Source: JAABTH01 sp964390725
Lineage (GTDB): Bacteria; Bacillota; Dethiobacteria; DTU022
Length of the DNA stretch: 47,075 nt
Reading direction: 5' to 3'
Assembly (NCBI GenBank): GCA_964390725.1
Contig: CAYMIW010000022.1
Location: forward strand, 1-47,075
In this document: positions 16,466 through 24,590 of the stretch, in pieces
Layout: every line of letters starts with the position of its first letter
Position numbering within the stretch: position 1 is the first letter of the stretch
The notes under the pieces: model-generated
The model's input: only the letters and a program-made list of their open reading frames with translations
Database searches by the model: none
What the model was told of the DNA's origin: nothing
Translations under genes and position numbers: made by a program

Positions 16466-17707
16466 TTATACAGCGGCGCGCGAGAAAAGGTTTCTCAGCT
16501 TACCGAGGAAGCCTCTTTCCTTGCTTTCCGGAGATTTTACTTCCTCTTCGGTAGGCAACAATTTATCTGCGATAGAAATGAAACATCTTGATGACGGGGC
16601 CAGGGGATTGTATAAAACGATCGGCTTGAACTGTTTTACAGAACGGACCAGGTTGTCGTCTTTTACAATGTGACCGATTGTTTCCGGAACCAGGTTCAAA
16701 AAGCGTTCTGTTACTTCATGCAGACGCATTGATACCTGTCTTGCTTCAAGGTTACTTTCCACAAGATTGAAAACCAATTTTATTGGCGGTTTCATTTCTT
16801 TGCCGTTTAGCACTTTAATTATGGCATAAGCATCAGAGATGGAATGTGGCTCGGGTGTGATAACTACTACAATTTCATCTGAAGCGAGGGCAAAATCTAC
16901 GACATTGCGCGAAATACCCGAACCCGTGTCGATTAGAATAACATCGGCCAGTTCTTCCAGGGGTTTAAGCATGCCGATTATACGCGCCAGTTCTTCAGAA
17001 GGTAGCTCTGCCAGGGTTTGTAAGCCAGAACCACCGGGGACGATTTTGATTCCTTCCGGCCCTTCAACGGTTATGTCCATAAGAGTCAGATCGGGATTAT
17101 CTATTAAAGAGTTGATGGTATGCCTGCATTGAAGTCCAAGGAGAATATCAACGTTTGCCGTGCCGAGGTCGGCATCAATTACATATACTCTTAAACCTTT
17201 CTGAGCCAGGGCTATTGCAGTGTTGATGACAAAATTTGTTTTACCGGTTCCACCTTTACCACTGGTTACAGCGATAACTTTTGGTTTGCTGGTTGAAACA
17301 GAAGCTATGTCATTGGGGTGTTCAATACCTTCGGTTTCACCGGCAGACTGATTATCTGTCAGCAGGTCCTTTTCATCAGAATATATGTCGGTTCCAGATT
17401 TTTCAGTTTCCGGAATATCAGGATAGATATTTATTCCTTCAACCATTTCACGAATTGCCTTGCCGGGCTTAAAAAAAGGTACGGTAGTTGGTGGTATGGT
17501 GATTATTTCAGAAGATTGAGGGTTACGTACCTTCCTGGCTGCCCTTTTTCTGGTTTCAAATGTACCGAAACCCTTTAAAGTAACCTTGTCTCCTGACGCA
17601 AGTTCGTTTTCGATCGACTCAAGGAAAGCGTCGAGGATTTTTTTAGCATCATTCTTGGCAATATTTGCTTTTTCAGCAGTGAGGATTATAATATCACTTC
17701 GATTCAT
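16466..17707 (-). CDS. HU domain fused to MinD/FlhG-type ATPase
   Basis: 413 residues in one uninterrupted frame. Residues 1-91 are a complete HU/IHF-family protein: LKGFGTFETRKRAARKVRNP, with the DNA-intercalating RNP at 61-63, and VPFFKPGKA. Residues 92-140 are an acidic linker. Residues 141-390 are a ParA/MinD ATPase: deviant Walker A GKGGTGKT (150-157, signature K151, P-loop K156), DADLGTANVDILLG (178-191) and VILIDTGSG (256-264). This order and the KPPIKLVFNLV region are closest to FlhG/YlxH. The end, KERGFLGKLRNLFSR (396-410), looks like a MinD-type amphipathic membrane-targeting helix. The usual FlhG N-terminal FlhF-activating segment is replaced by HU. GGAGG lies 8 bases before ATG. 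It is divergent from a membrane HTH gene and close to csrA and flaG, pointing to flagella. Confidence 0.93.
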   Translation of the reverse strand: MNRSDIIILTAEKANIAKNDAKKILDAFLESIENELASGDKVTLKGFGTFETRKRAARKVRNPQSSEIITIPPTTVPFFKPGKAIREMVEGINIYPDIPETEKSGTDIYSDEKDLLTDNQSAGETEGIEHPNDIASVSTSKPKVIAVTSGKGGTGKTNFVINTAIALAQKGLRVYVIDADLGTANVDILLGLQCRHTINSLIDNPDLTLMDITVEGPEGIKIVPGGSGLQTLAELPSEELARIIGMLKPLEELADVILIDTGSGISRNVVDFALASDEIVVVITPEPHSISDAYAIIKVLNGKEMKPPIKLVFNLVESNLEARQVSMRLHEVTERFLNLVPETIGHIVKDDNLVRSVKQFKPIVLYNPLAPSSRCFISIADKLLPTEEEVKSPESKERGFLGKLRNLFSRAAV

Positions 17708-17886
17708 ATATCAAACCTCCAAAGCCAGACAGTCCATGAGACGTCTCTTATCTGATTATCGGCATCGTTCGGGAATTATTAAATAGTCTTCTTACATATT
17801 TTACTTCCACATCAAAGAGTATTACCCTGCTAACAAAAAAATTAATCAGATGACTAAAGAGGATAAATGAACCCGGTTAAGAATTA

Positions 17887-17913
17887 TTAAGAATAAGCAA
17901 TTGCTGCCGATGA
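17887..17913 (+). promoter_or_regulatory. Candidate sigma-D (sigma-28) promoter
   Basis: TTAA (17887-17890), 15 bases, then GCCGATGA (17906-17913) matches the flagellar sigma consensus TAAA-N15-GCCGATAA. Transcription would start near 17920, just before the ribosome binding site of the HTH gene. The wider 229-base divergent region also holds the palindrome GAGACGTCTC (17738-17747) and a 9-bp inverted pair ATCTGATTA (17750-17758) / TAATCAGAT (17843-17851). Confidence 0.55.
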
Positions 17914-17936
17914 TTATATAGAGAGGAGGGATATAA

Positions 17937-18713
17937 TTGTCCGGATTTGGCAATAAGCTGATGTTGAAACGCCTGGCGATGAGTCTTTCAATACGGGAAG
18001 TGGCCAGAAAAAGTGGTCTAAAACAGAAACAGATTAAAGCTCTTGAAGACGAGGATGTTTTACGGTTTAAGGATAAAAAACAGGCAGATGAAGCTATAAA
18101 AGCATACGCTGCGGCCCTTGGTCTGAACCAGGCAGAAATAGTTAGTGATTTAAACCTGGTCTGGTCTGATTCAAGCACGGCAAAAGCCTATATGCAGCAA
18201 AAATATAAACAGGAAAAAAGCAATATTTTTACTGGAAACCAGGCGGTAAAGTATGGCCTGCTTTTAGCCGGGCTGGTTGTGTTAATTGGCGCGGGAGGTT
18301 ATTACTATTGGTTCGGCTTTGACAACAGGCAGCACGCAGCTGATGCCTCAGTTCCAGAACAGGGCGGGGTAGATCTCCTTGAAGCTGATTTACCGGAAAT
18401 TGAAGTTTCTACAGGTGCGGGTATGGAAGTGGAACCTGCAAGTGTTAATCAGGAGCCAGAGACCGGAGATAATACTGAGGAAGAGGACCTTTTAACAGAA
18501 GCTGCCGAAGGGGTGGAAGAAGAAGGTATTGCCCCGGAAATTGAAACTGATGAAAGTGATTCGGCGCCTGTAGTTGATCAGGAAATAGTTCTTCCGCGTT
18601 CAGCTGGAAATCTTTTTCTCATCTGGGCTGGTGCACTGACAGTCATAACCGGTCTGTTATTGATTACTCTCACATTATTTATAAAAGACAGGAATTATTA
18701 TCGTGCAGTTTAA
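17937..18713 (+). CDS. Membrane-anchored RodZ-like HTH protein
   Basis: 258 residues. Residues 6-75 are a RodZ-type helix-turn-helix (SIREVARKSGLKQKQIKALEDED, then YAAALGLN). Residue 105-126 is a first membrane segment, 131-222 a strongly acidic region probably outside the cell, and about 225-248 a second membrane segment with a short basic tail. RodZ proper has one membrane segment and a C-terminal beta domain; both the second segment and the acidic loop are unlike it. Start TTG 17937 follows GAGGAGGG. A sigma-D-type promoter and the divergent HU-ATPase suggest a flagellar or cell-pole role. Whether the HTH binds DNA or protein is unknown. Confidence 0.72.
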   Translation: MSGFGNKLMLKRLAMSLSIREVARKSGLKQKQIKALEDEDVLRFKDKKQADEAIKAYAAALGLNQAEIVSDLNLVWSDSSTAKAYMQQKYKQEKSNIFTGNQAVKYGLLLAGLVVLIGAGGYYYWFGFDNRQHAADASVPEQGGVDLLEADLPEIEVSTGAGMEVEPASVNQEPETGDNTEEEDLLTEAAEGVEEEGIAPEIETDESDSAPVVDQEIVLPRSAGNLFLIWAGALTVITGLLLITLTLFIKDRNYYRAV

Positions 18714-18852
18714 ACGGCAGGGATGCTGTAAACTATCAGGAGCTGTCTCCTGAATTATATCTCTAAGCCCGGCAGGGAAAAGTATGCTAAATGCCTATCA
18801 CAAGCAAGAGCATACGTTATAATTATTGCCGGAAGAGAAAGGTAGGGGCATA

Positions 18853-19113
18853 ATGCTGGTATTGACCAGGAAGGCCGATCAGAGCATTATGATCGGGGAT
18901 GATATCGAAATAGTAGTATCATCCATCGATGGCAATACGGTTAGGATTGGCATAAAAGCACCACGTGATTTAAAAATACTGCGCAAAGAGACCTATGAAG
19001 AAGTTCGTCTTGAGAATCTGCGTGCTGTTCAGGCTGCTTCAAAATATACTGAGGATATCGACAAGATGTTGCCACGGAGTCCGGAAAAACGCAGTGAAGA
19101 CAAGGGTAAATAA
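18853..19113 (+). CDS. csrA: Carbon storage / flagellin translation regulator CsrA
   Basis: 86 residues. MLVLTRKADQSIMIGDDIEI and VRIGIKAPRDLKILRKE are diagnostic; the C-terminal 20 residues are a charged extension. CsrA binds GGA motifs in mRNA leaders and, in Firmicutes, represses flagellin translation until sequestered by FliW (present here at 37398). ATG 18853 follows AGGGGC. A TATAAT at 18818-18823 may be its -10 element, without a clear -35. A CAGGAG/CTCCTG hairpin at 18737-18752 separates it from the HTH gene. flaG follows 84 bases later. Confidence 0.96.
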   Translation: MLVLTRKADQSIMIGDDIEIVVSSIDGNTVRIGIKAPRDLKILRKETYEEVRLENLRAVQAASKYTEDIDKMLPRSPEKRSEDKGK

Positions 19114-19197
19114 GCCGGAAAGATTGAAAAATGATCAAACTCCTGTTATTATATTATTAATTGAAGAAATTTTTTGATATAAGGAGAATCCGGCTTC

Positions 19198-19581
19198 ATG
19201 AAAATCGACGGCATTGATCCATTGTTATTAAACAGGATCAAAGAACAGACCGATCGAATGGAGATCCAGCGTGCGGAGCGAACCCTGACTGATAACCGGG
19301 TTAGCAGGGAGGGTGATTTATCCCGGCGCAGTCAACCCTACATTCCTGAAGCACAGGATGAGCGAAGCCTGGACAATGCTCTGGCCAGGCTGAATGAGAA
19401 TGCTGAAAAAGACGGGTTGTCCCTTCGTTTCAGGGCCAGGCATGAAAATAACCTATGGCACGTTGAAGTTTTTGACACCGAGAAAAATCAGGTAATAAGA
19501 AATATTTCCACCGACAGGGTTCATAGCGTGGTTAATCGCCTTAATAGTCTGTTCGGGCTGATTTTAGATGAGAAGCGTTAA
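19198..19581 (+). CDS. flaG: FlaG family flagellar protein
   Basis: 127 residues. The C-terminal 65 residues (LSLRFRARHENNLWHVEVFD, then VIRNIST and FGLILDEKR) form the FlaG domain, with an Arg-rich variable N-terminal half. FlaG proteins influence filament length or cap assembly; the mechanism is poorly defined. ATG 19198 is 11 bases after AAGGAG. It follows csrA, which regulates flagellin synthesis in the same class. No flagellin, fliD or fliS follows here, unlike the usual flaG-fliD-fliS order. Confidence 0.85.
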   Translation: MKIDGIDPLLLNRIKEQTDRMEIQRAERTLTDNRVSREGDLSRRSQPYIPEAQDERSLDNALARLNENAEKDGLSLRFRARHENNLWHVEVFDTEKNQVIRNISTDRVHSVVNRLNSLFGLILDEKR

Positions 19582-19660
19582 CTTAACCAGGGAGATAAGA
19601 GCAACGGGTATTTTTTTTTGTACTTCTTTATGTAAGTCAGATATACAGGCGTTTTATTTT

Positions 19661-19693
19661 ATTTGATCAGATCAAATATTGATATAATCAAAT
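19661..19693. promoter_or_regulatory. Palindromic operator overlapping a -10 region
   Basis: ATTTGATC-A-GATCAAAT (19661-19677) is a perfect 17-bp palindrome. It is followed by TTGAT-ATA-ATCAA (19679-19691), sharing the TTGAT half-site, which contains a TATAAT -10 box (19683-19688). No good -35 is visible at 17 bases. The arrangement fits a dimeric regulator controlling the CoA-transferase gene 100 bases downstream. Confidence 0.45.
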
Positions 19694-19788
19694 TAAAATT
19701 ATTAACCAGGATGTGAAAAGTGGTTAATTTTAGATTATAATAAGCAATAAGTGAAAAATTACACTAAACAGACCAGGAGGAAACAATA

Positions 19789-21273
19789 ATGAGTCCAATT
19801 CACTTTCCGCGTCTTTCAGCAGAAGAAGCGGCATCTATGATAGAACACGGTCAAACAGTTGCTTTCAGCGGTTTTACCCCTGCGGGGTCAGCGAAAGCTC
19901 TCCCCAGGGCGCTTGCCCGTTACGCCAAAGAGGTCCACGCCAGGGGTGAACAGTTCAAAATCAATGTATTAACCGGAGCCTCAACCGGCAAGCTTGATGA
20001 TTTGCTGGCTGAGGCAGAAGCTGTTGCCTGGCGTGCCCCCTACCAGTCTTCAAAAATCATGCGTCAGCAAATTAACAAACAAAAAATTGAATTTACTGAT
20101 ATGCATTTATCTCACCTGCCCCAGGCGGTCCAGTTTGGTTTTCTGGGAAACGTGGATTGGGCGGTTGTGGAAGCAGCGGAAATCACCTCTGATGGGAGAA
20201 TATACCTTTCAACTTCAATTGGCGCGTCTCCTACTTTTTTAAATTGTGCCGAAAAGGTGATTGTTGAGTTGAACCGTTATCATTCAGTCAGGTTAAGTGA
20301 AATGGCTGATATTAAATTATTACCCAAACCGCCGCACAGGAGTCCCATCCCAATTTATGACCCTTTAAATAAAATTGGCTTTCCCTATGCCATAGTAGAT
20401 CCTTCTAAAATAGTTGCTGTTATCGATAACAACGAACCGGATGGCATGGGGCCTTTAAATGAACCGGATGAGGTGAGCCGTAAGATTGCCCACCAGGTTG
20501 TTGATTTTCTACTCGATGAACAAAGGGCGGGAAGAATACCACCCGAATTCTTACCTCTCCAGGCCGGGGTAGGTAATATTGCCAACGCTGTTATGTCTTG
20601 TCTGGGCGATGATCCCGACATTCCTGCTTTTACAATGTACACGGAAGTATTCCAGGATGCGTTAATCGATTTGATGGAGCAGGGTAAATTGCTTGGAGCC
20701 AGCACAACAAGTTTAACAGTTTCCGATGACAATTTGCAGCGTATATACAATAACATGGATTTCTTTACTCCCCGTATAGTAATGCGCCCACAGGAGCTTT
20801 CCAATAACCCGGGAGTAATCAGAAGGTTGGGTGTCATAGCCTTGAATACATGCCTTGAATTTGACCTGAATGGTCATGCCAATTCCACTCATGTTTGTGG
20901 AACAGATCTGGTTAACGGAATTGGCGGCAGCGGTGACTTTATGCGTAATTCATATCTTTCGATATTTATGTCGCCCTCGTCAGTGAAGGATGGCCGAATT
21001 TCAACTATTGTGCCCATGGTTACACACGCTGATCATAATGAACACTCAATCCAGGTGTTTGTGACCGAACAGGGATTGGCAGACTTGCGGGGATTGGGAC
21101 CTAAAGAAAAGTCAAAAACAATCATTGAAAAATGTGCTCATCCTGATTATCGTGATTACCTGATGCGTTATCTCGATGACTCACCTTCGGGTCACATCAG
21201 TCATAATCTGAAGGATGTTTTTAGAATGCACACCAACCTTATGGAAAATGGAACAATGAAATTCTGGGAATAG
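19789..21273 (+). CDS. Acetyl-CoA hydrolase / succinate-acetate CoA-transferase
   Basis: 494 residues, the length of the Cat1/AarC/Ach1 family. Two CoA-transferase halves: N-terminal VAFSGFTPAGSAKALP and C-terminal GIGGSGDFMRNSYLS. The catalytic glutamate is in MYTEVFQDALIDLME, where a Glu-CoA thioester forms. The family moves CoA between acyl groups such as acetate, succinate, propionate or butyrate, so it fits acid-producing fermentation. ATG follows AGGAGG. Operator-like palindromes lie upstream, and a small open frame plus hairpins lie downstream. Acyl preference is not readable from sequence. Confidence 0.92.
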   Translation: MSPIHFPRLSAEEAASMIEHGQTVAFSGFTPAGSAKALPRALARYAKEVHARGEQFKINVLTGASTGKLDDLLAEAEAVAWRAPYQSSKIMRQQINKQKIEFTDMHLSHLPQAVQFGFLGNVDWAVVEAAEITSDGRIYLSTSIGASPTFLNCAEKVIVELNRYHSVRLSEMADIKLLPKPPHRSPIPIYDPLNKIGFPYAIVDPSKIVAVIDNNEPDGMGPLNEPDEVSRKIAHQVVDFLLDEQRAGRIPPEFLPLQAGVGNIANAVMSCLGDDPDIPAFTMYTEVFQDALIDLMEQGKLLGASTTSLTVSDDNLQRIYNNMDFFTPRIVMRPQELSNNPGVIRRLGVIALNTCLEFDLNGHANSTHVCGTDLVNGIGGSGDFMRNSYLSIFMSPSSVKDGRISTIVPMVTHADHNEHSIQVFVTEQGLADLRGLGPKEKSKTIIEKCAHPDYRDYLMRYLDDSPSGHISHNLKDVFRMHTNLMENGTMKFWE

Positions 21274-21300
21274 AGTTTATCAAAACCGGAGAGTGTGCTT

Positions 21301-21393
21301 ATGTTTCAGTTTACATTATTTATTCCTAAGCCGGGAGTGAGCGGGCAACAAAGCCGGCTGATAGATAAATTGATAATACAGGGGGTCGGATAA
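21301..21393 (+). CDS. Possible 30-residue leader peptide before XdhC-like gene
   Basis: ATG 21301 is 9 bases after GGAG (21288-21291) and opens MFQFTLFIPKPG to a TAA at 21391-21393. The stop lies inside the 5-prime arm of the hairpin at 21383-21415, so ribosome position could affect folding of that hairpin. Could equally be chance. Confidence 0.35.
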   Translation: MFQFTLFIPKPGVSGQQSRLIDKLIIQGVG

Positions 21394-21430
21394 AGGTAGT
21401 CCCTTTATACGACCCTTTAATTTTAAAGGG
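21383..21430 (+). terminator. Terminator/attenuator with overlapping alternative hairpin
   Basis: GGGTCG, GATAAAGG, loop TAGT, CCTTTAT and CGACCC form a long stem (21383-21415) followed by TTTAATTTT. A second inverted repeat, CCCTTTAA (21413-21420) with TTAAAGGG (21423-21430), uses the end of the first and continues into the GGGGGG ribosome binding site. The two structures exclude each other. Confidence 0.6.
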
Positions 21431-21439
21431 GGGTGGATT

Positions 21440-22507
21440 ATGTCCTGCTATAATGAACTAAACCACCTGATCGATAATGGTTGTGATGTTTTGCTGGTAA
21501 CAGCCCTCAAAGGTGGGAGTAATAATTGCCTGTCCGGGAATAAATTATTATTTAGCGGAGGGGAAATTATCTGCAGCAATTTTGATCAGCAAACATCTAA
21601 TATTATTAAGAATAAATTGTCTGATTATGAAAGCCCTAAACTGAGCCGCCCTGTTAAACTTACAATAGGGGAACATGGTAATTGCGAAATATTTGTCCAT
21701 GTATATGAACGGATACCCCGCCTGCATATTTTTGGCGGTGGTCATGTTGGAGCAGCTGTTTGCCGAGTGGCTCAACACCTTGATTTTGAGATTGTTATTG
21801 TTGATGATCGTCCGGATTTTGCCGATAGGCATGCTCATCCGCAGGCGCATAGAATTATTTGTGAAAGTTTTGATAAGGCTTTTGATCTTCTCAAACCCGG
21901 TCTTTCAGATTACCTGGTTATCGTAACCCGCGGCCATAAACATGACCTTCTTTGTCTTAAAAAATCAATGCTATATCAAATAGCTTATCTCGGTATGATT
22001 GGAAGCAGAAAGAGAGTGAAGACCCAGCTTGACGAGCTCAAACGAGCCGGATATCCACAGGAACGCCTGGCCGCTGTTCACACTCCAATTGGCCTTAACA
22101 TCGGTGCTGTTACTGAACCGGAAATAGCGATCAGTATTCTGGCAGAGATTATCCAGGTCAGACGCGGGCAGGGAAGGGATGAAAGTTACCAACCCGGAGT
22201 GTTAAAAGAATTGGTTAAGATAGAAAAAGAGAAAAAAAGTGTTGTTTTGGCCACGATCATTAAAACCAGTGGCTCAACCCCGAGAAAAACCGGCTCACAG
22301 ATGATTATTGCAGCAGATGGTTCGGTAAAGGGAACCATTGGGGGTGGGTTTTGTGAGGCCGATGTAATTAAAGAAGCTCTTTTCTGTCTCGATAATGGTG
22401 TTTCAAAAAGATTATATTATGATTTAAACGCCGATACGGCTGCTGAGGAGGGCATGGCCTGTGGAGGAACAATGGATATATATCTCGAATTACTAAAAGG
22501 TGTATAA
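21440..22507 (+). CDS. XdhC/CoxI-family protein, unusual domain order
   Basis: 355 residues. Residues 1-93 look like a decayed XdhC_CoxI domain (LLVTALKGGSN and the exit IFVHVYERIPRLHIFGGGHVG). Residues 94-245 are the Rossmann XdhC C-terminal domain (FGGGHVGAAV, VIVDDRPDFAD, YLGMIGSRKRV). Residues 255-355 are an intact XdhC_CoxI domain (TSGSTPRKTG, GTIGGGFCE, CGGTMDIYLELL). Family members load or sulfurate the molybdenum cofactor for xanthine-dehydrogenase-type enzymes. No such hydroxylase is encoded in the window. ATG 21440 follows GGGGGGTGG, which can be masked by the upstream inverted repeat. Confidence 0.85.
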   Translation: MSCYNELNHLIDNGCDVLLVTALKGGSNNCLSGNKLLFSGGEIICSNFDQQTSNIIKNKLSDYESPKLSRPVKLTIGEHGNCEIFVHVYERIPRLHIFGGGHVGAAVCRVAQHLDFEIVIVDDRPDFADRHAHPQAHRIICESFDKAFDLLKPGLSDYLVIVTRGHKHDLLCLKKSMLYQIAYLGMIGSRKRVKTQLDELKRAGYPQERLAAVHTPIGLNIGAVTEPEIAISILAEIIQVRRGQGRDESYQPGVLKELVKIEKEKKSVVLATIIKTSGSTPRKTGSQMIIAADGSVKGTIGGGFCEADVIKEALFCLDNGVSKRLYYDLNADTAAEEGMACGGTMDIYLELLKGV

Positions 22508-22548
22508 AAATGGGTTAATCAGCATTTAAATTGCCAGGGGGGATTGTT

Positions 22549-24543
22549 ATGGTTTTTAATACTGGAATTAAGAAGATTATATTTTGTATACTGTTCCTGA
22601 TCATATTCAGTTTGCCTGCCAGTATATATGCGGCTGAAGAAGAATTATTTCTGACTGTTTTGCATACAAATGATGAGCATGGGGCAATTATACCTCACTC
22701 TCCAACCGTTGACTATCACCCGACCAGGCAAAATCCAACCAGAGGCGGGTATGCCCGTTTAGCTACCGCTGTAAAAGAAATAAGGCAGGAAAACGAGAGC
22801 CAGGGAATTCCTCTCCTGCTGCTCTCAGCTGGTGATTATATTGGTGGCTCTCCTTACAGCTGGCTGATTCCCCGGGGTTATGCGCTTGAACTTAAGCTTA
22901 AGCAGATGATTGGTTATGATGCTGTTACCATTGGCAATCATGAATATGATTATGGGCCTGATATTTTAGCAGATTATTACAGGGAAGCCGGTTATCCTGC
23001 AGCCCATGAACAAACTATTGTACTCGCCTCTAACACTGTTGCCCCTGCCGATCATCCTCTGGCTGCGGAAAATCTTTACCGGGACAGTAAAATTTTCATT
23101 ATGGAAAACGGCTTAAAAGTGGGGATCTTCGGTCTGATTGGCAAGCAGGCCATATCATATATTGCAGCTAACGATCCCGTTGCCTTTACAGACCAGCATG
23201 AAGCTGCTGTTGCCATGACAGAGCAGATGCTTGCTGAAGGTGCAGACATAATTATTGCCCTGACCCATTCAAGGGTGGAAGAAGATATAGAACTGGCCAG
23301 AGCTGTTCCAGGTATTGACCTGATCGTTGGAGGTCACTGTCATACTGCATTGGATGAACCGATCATTGAGAATGAAACCGTTATTGTTCAGACCGGAACA
23401 TTGCTTAATAATCTCGGACGGGTCGACCTGGCATACAACCCTTCAACCGGAATGGTGCGTTTGCTTAATGTTGAAAAAGGTTGGCCTTACCTGATTCCGC
23501 TTGATTATAAATACCCTCTTGATCCGGATATTAATGCAATCATCGGGGAATATACAGACATCTTAAATGAACTGATAGCATTGAAAACTGGCGGACATTT
23601 TAACGATGTTCTTGATACAGTAATGCTGTCAGAATTCGAAATTCCCAACTATCCTCCACTCCGGGAATCACCTTTCGGAAACTTTGTTGCCGATGCTATG
23701 AGAATTGTAACAGAAGAAAAAACCGGACAAAAAGCTGATTTTGCAATCCAGGCTAATGGCGCAATACGCGGTAGTGTTACCCCGGGGACCATGCCTCATG
23801 CTCTAGGGCAGGTTTCTGTATATGATCTGGCGGAGTTGATCGGGCTTGGTGTCGGAGCAGATGGAGATGCAGGTTACTCTATTGTTGCAGCTTACCTTAC
23901 AGGAGAAGAGGTATACAGGGCTTTAGAAGTTGCTGCCCTGCTTCCGGAAATGATGGGCGATACTTTTTTTCTGCAGTTTTCAGGTCTTCGTTATAGTTAC
24001 AATCCCCGCAATGCAATTCTTTTTACAGTACCTTTTCTTGATCTGCCGATACCTACCACCAGGGCGGTGATTAACGCTGAAATATATACCGGAGAGGGGC
24101 GGCAGGGTAGTGATGAAGATTTCTACCAGCCCCTGGATCGTGGAGATGAAGAGCTGTACTGCCTGGTAACCGATTCTTATATTTTGTCATATCTGCCCAT
24201 GGTCGGTGAATTGCTGCCTTCATTGGACATAGTTCTTAAAGATCAGAATGGAGATCCAGTAGCGCAGGATGACCTGGACAAGCTTGTCGTGAAGGTTGAT
24301 GGTCAGGAATTGAAAGTGTGGGCAACTGTTCTTGAATATGCTGCATCGCAGCCAACGGGAGACTCAGGGAAGCCTGTGGTTGATCCTTATTATGCTACAA
24401 CTTCGGGAAGAATAAATCCCACCTGGACTATACCTTATCTTTTCTGGCTATTGTTGGGACTGGCGTTCATAATTGTTTTGATTGTCTTATTGGTTAAACG
24501 CAGAAAAAGATATAAAGCTAAAATTTCCGGTAACCTTTCATAA
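22549..24543 (+). CDS. Surface 5-nucleotidase / cyclic phosphodiesterase
   Basis: 664 residues. Signal peptide (1-27, SIYAAEEE), metallophosphoesterase domain with LHTNDEHG, SAGDYIGG, GNHEYDYG, ALTHSRVEED and GGHCHT (the two-metal site), then the 5_nucleotid_C domain (about 350-560), and a C-terminal anchor: membrane helix about 628-650 followed by KRRKRYK. UshA/YfkN-type enzymes hydrolyse extracellular nucleotides or 2,3-cyclic nucleotides. Here the C-terminal helix, not a sortase signal, holds it on the membrane. ATG 22549 is 7 bases after AGGGGGG. Confidence 0.92.
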   Translation: MVFNTGIKKIIFCILFLIIFSLPASIYAAEEELFLTVLHTNDEHGAIIPHSPTVDYHPTRQNPTRGGYARLATAVKEIRQENESQGIPLLLLSAGDYIGGSPYSWLIPRGYALELKLKQMIGYDAVTIGNHEYDYGPDILADYYREAGYPAAHEQTIVLASNTVAPADHPLAAENLYRDSKIFIMENGLKVGIFGLIGKQAISYIAANDPVAFTDQHEAAVAMTEQMLAEGADIIIALTHSRVEEDIELARAVPGIDLIVGGHCHTALDEPIIENETVIVQTGTLLNNLGRVDLAYNPSTGMVRLLNVEKGWPYLIPLDYKYPLDPDINAIIGEYTDILNELIALKTGGHFNDVLDTVMLSEFEIPNYPPLRESPFGNFVADAMRIVTEEKTGQKADFAIQANGAIRGSVTPGTMPHALGQVSVYDLAELIGLGVGADGDAGYSIVAAYLTGEEVYRALEVAALLPEMMGDTFFLQFSGLRYSYNPRNAILFTVPFLDLPIPTTRAVINAEIYTGEGRQGSDEDFYQPLDRGDEELYCLVTDSYILSYLPMVGELLPSLDIVLKDQNGDPVAQDDLDKLVVKVDGQELKVWATVLEYAASQPTGDSGKPVVDPYYATTSGRINPTWTIPYLFWLLLGLAFIIVLIVLLVKRRKRYKAKISGNLS

Positions 24544-24590
24544 TATATTTATCGGGCAGGTAGCAATAAATAATTGGGAGATGGTTATAT

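Noticed and set aside
16466..17707. HU and ATPase as two genes joined by a sequencing error
   Set aside because: One frame runs across with a natural-looking acidic linker and no internal ribosome binding site or start at the junction, so a true fusion is more likely; it remains to be confirmed by reads.
19582..19625. Terminator after flaG at the T-rich run near 19609
   Set aside because: Nine Ts are present but no convincing stem precedes them.
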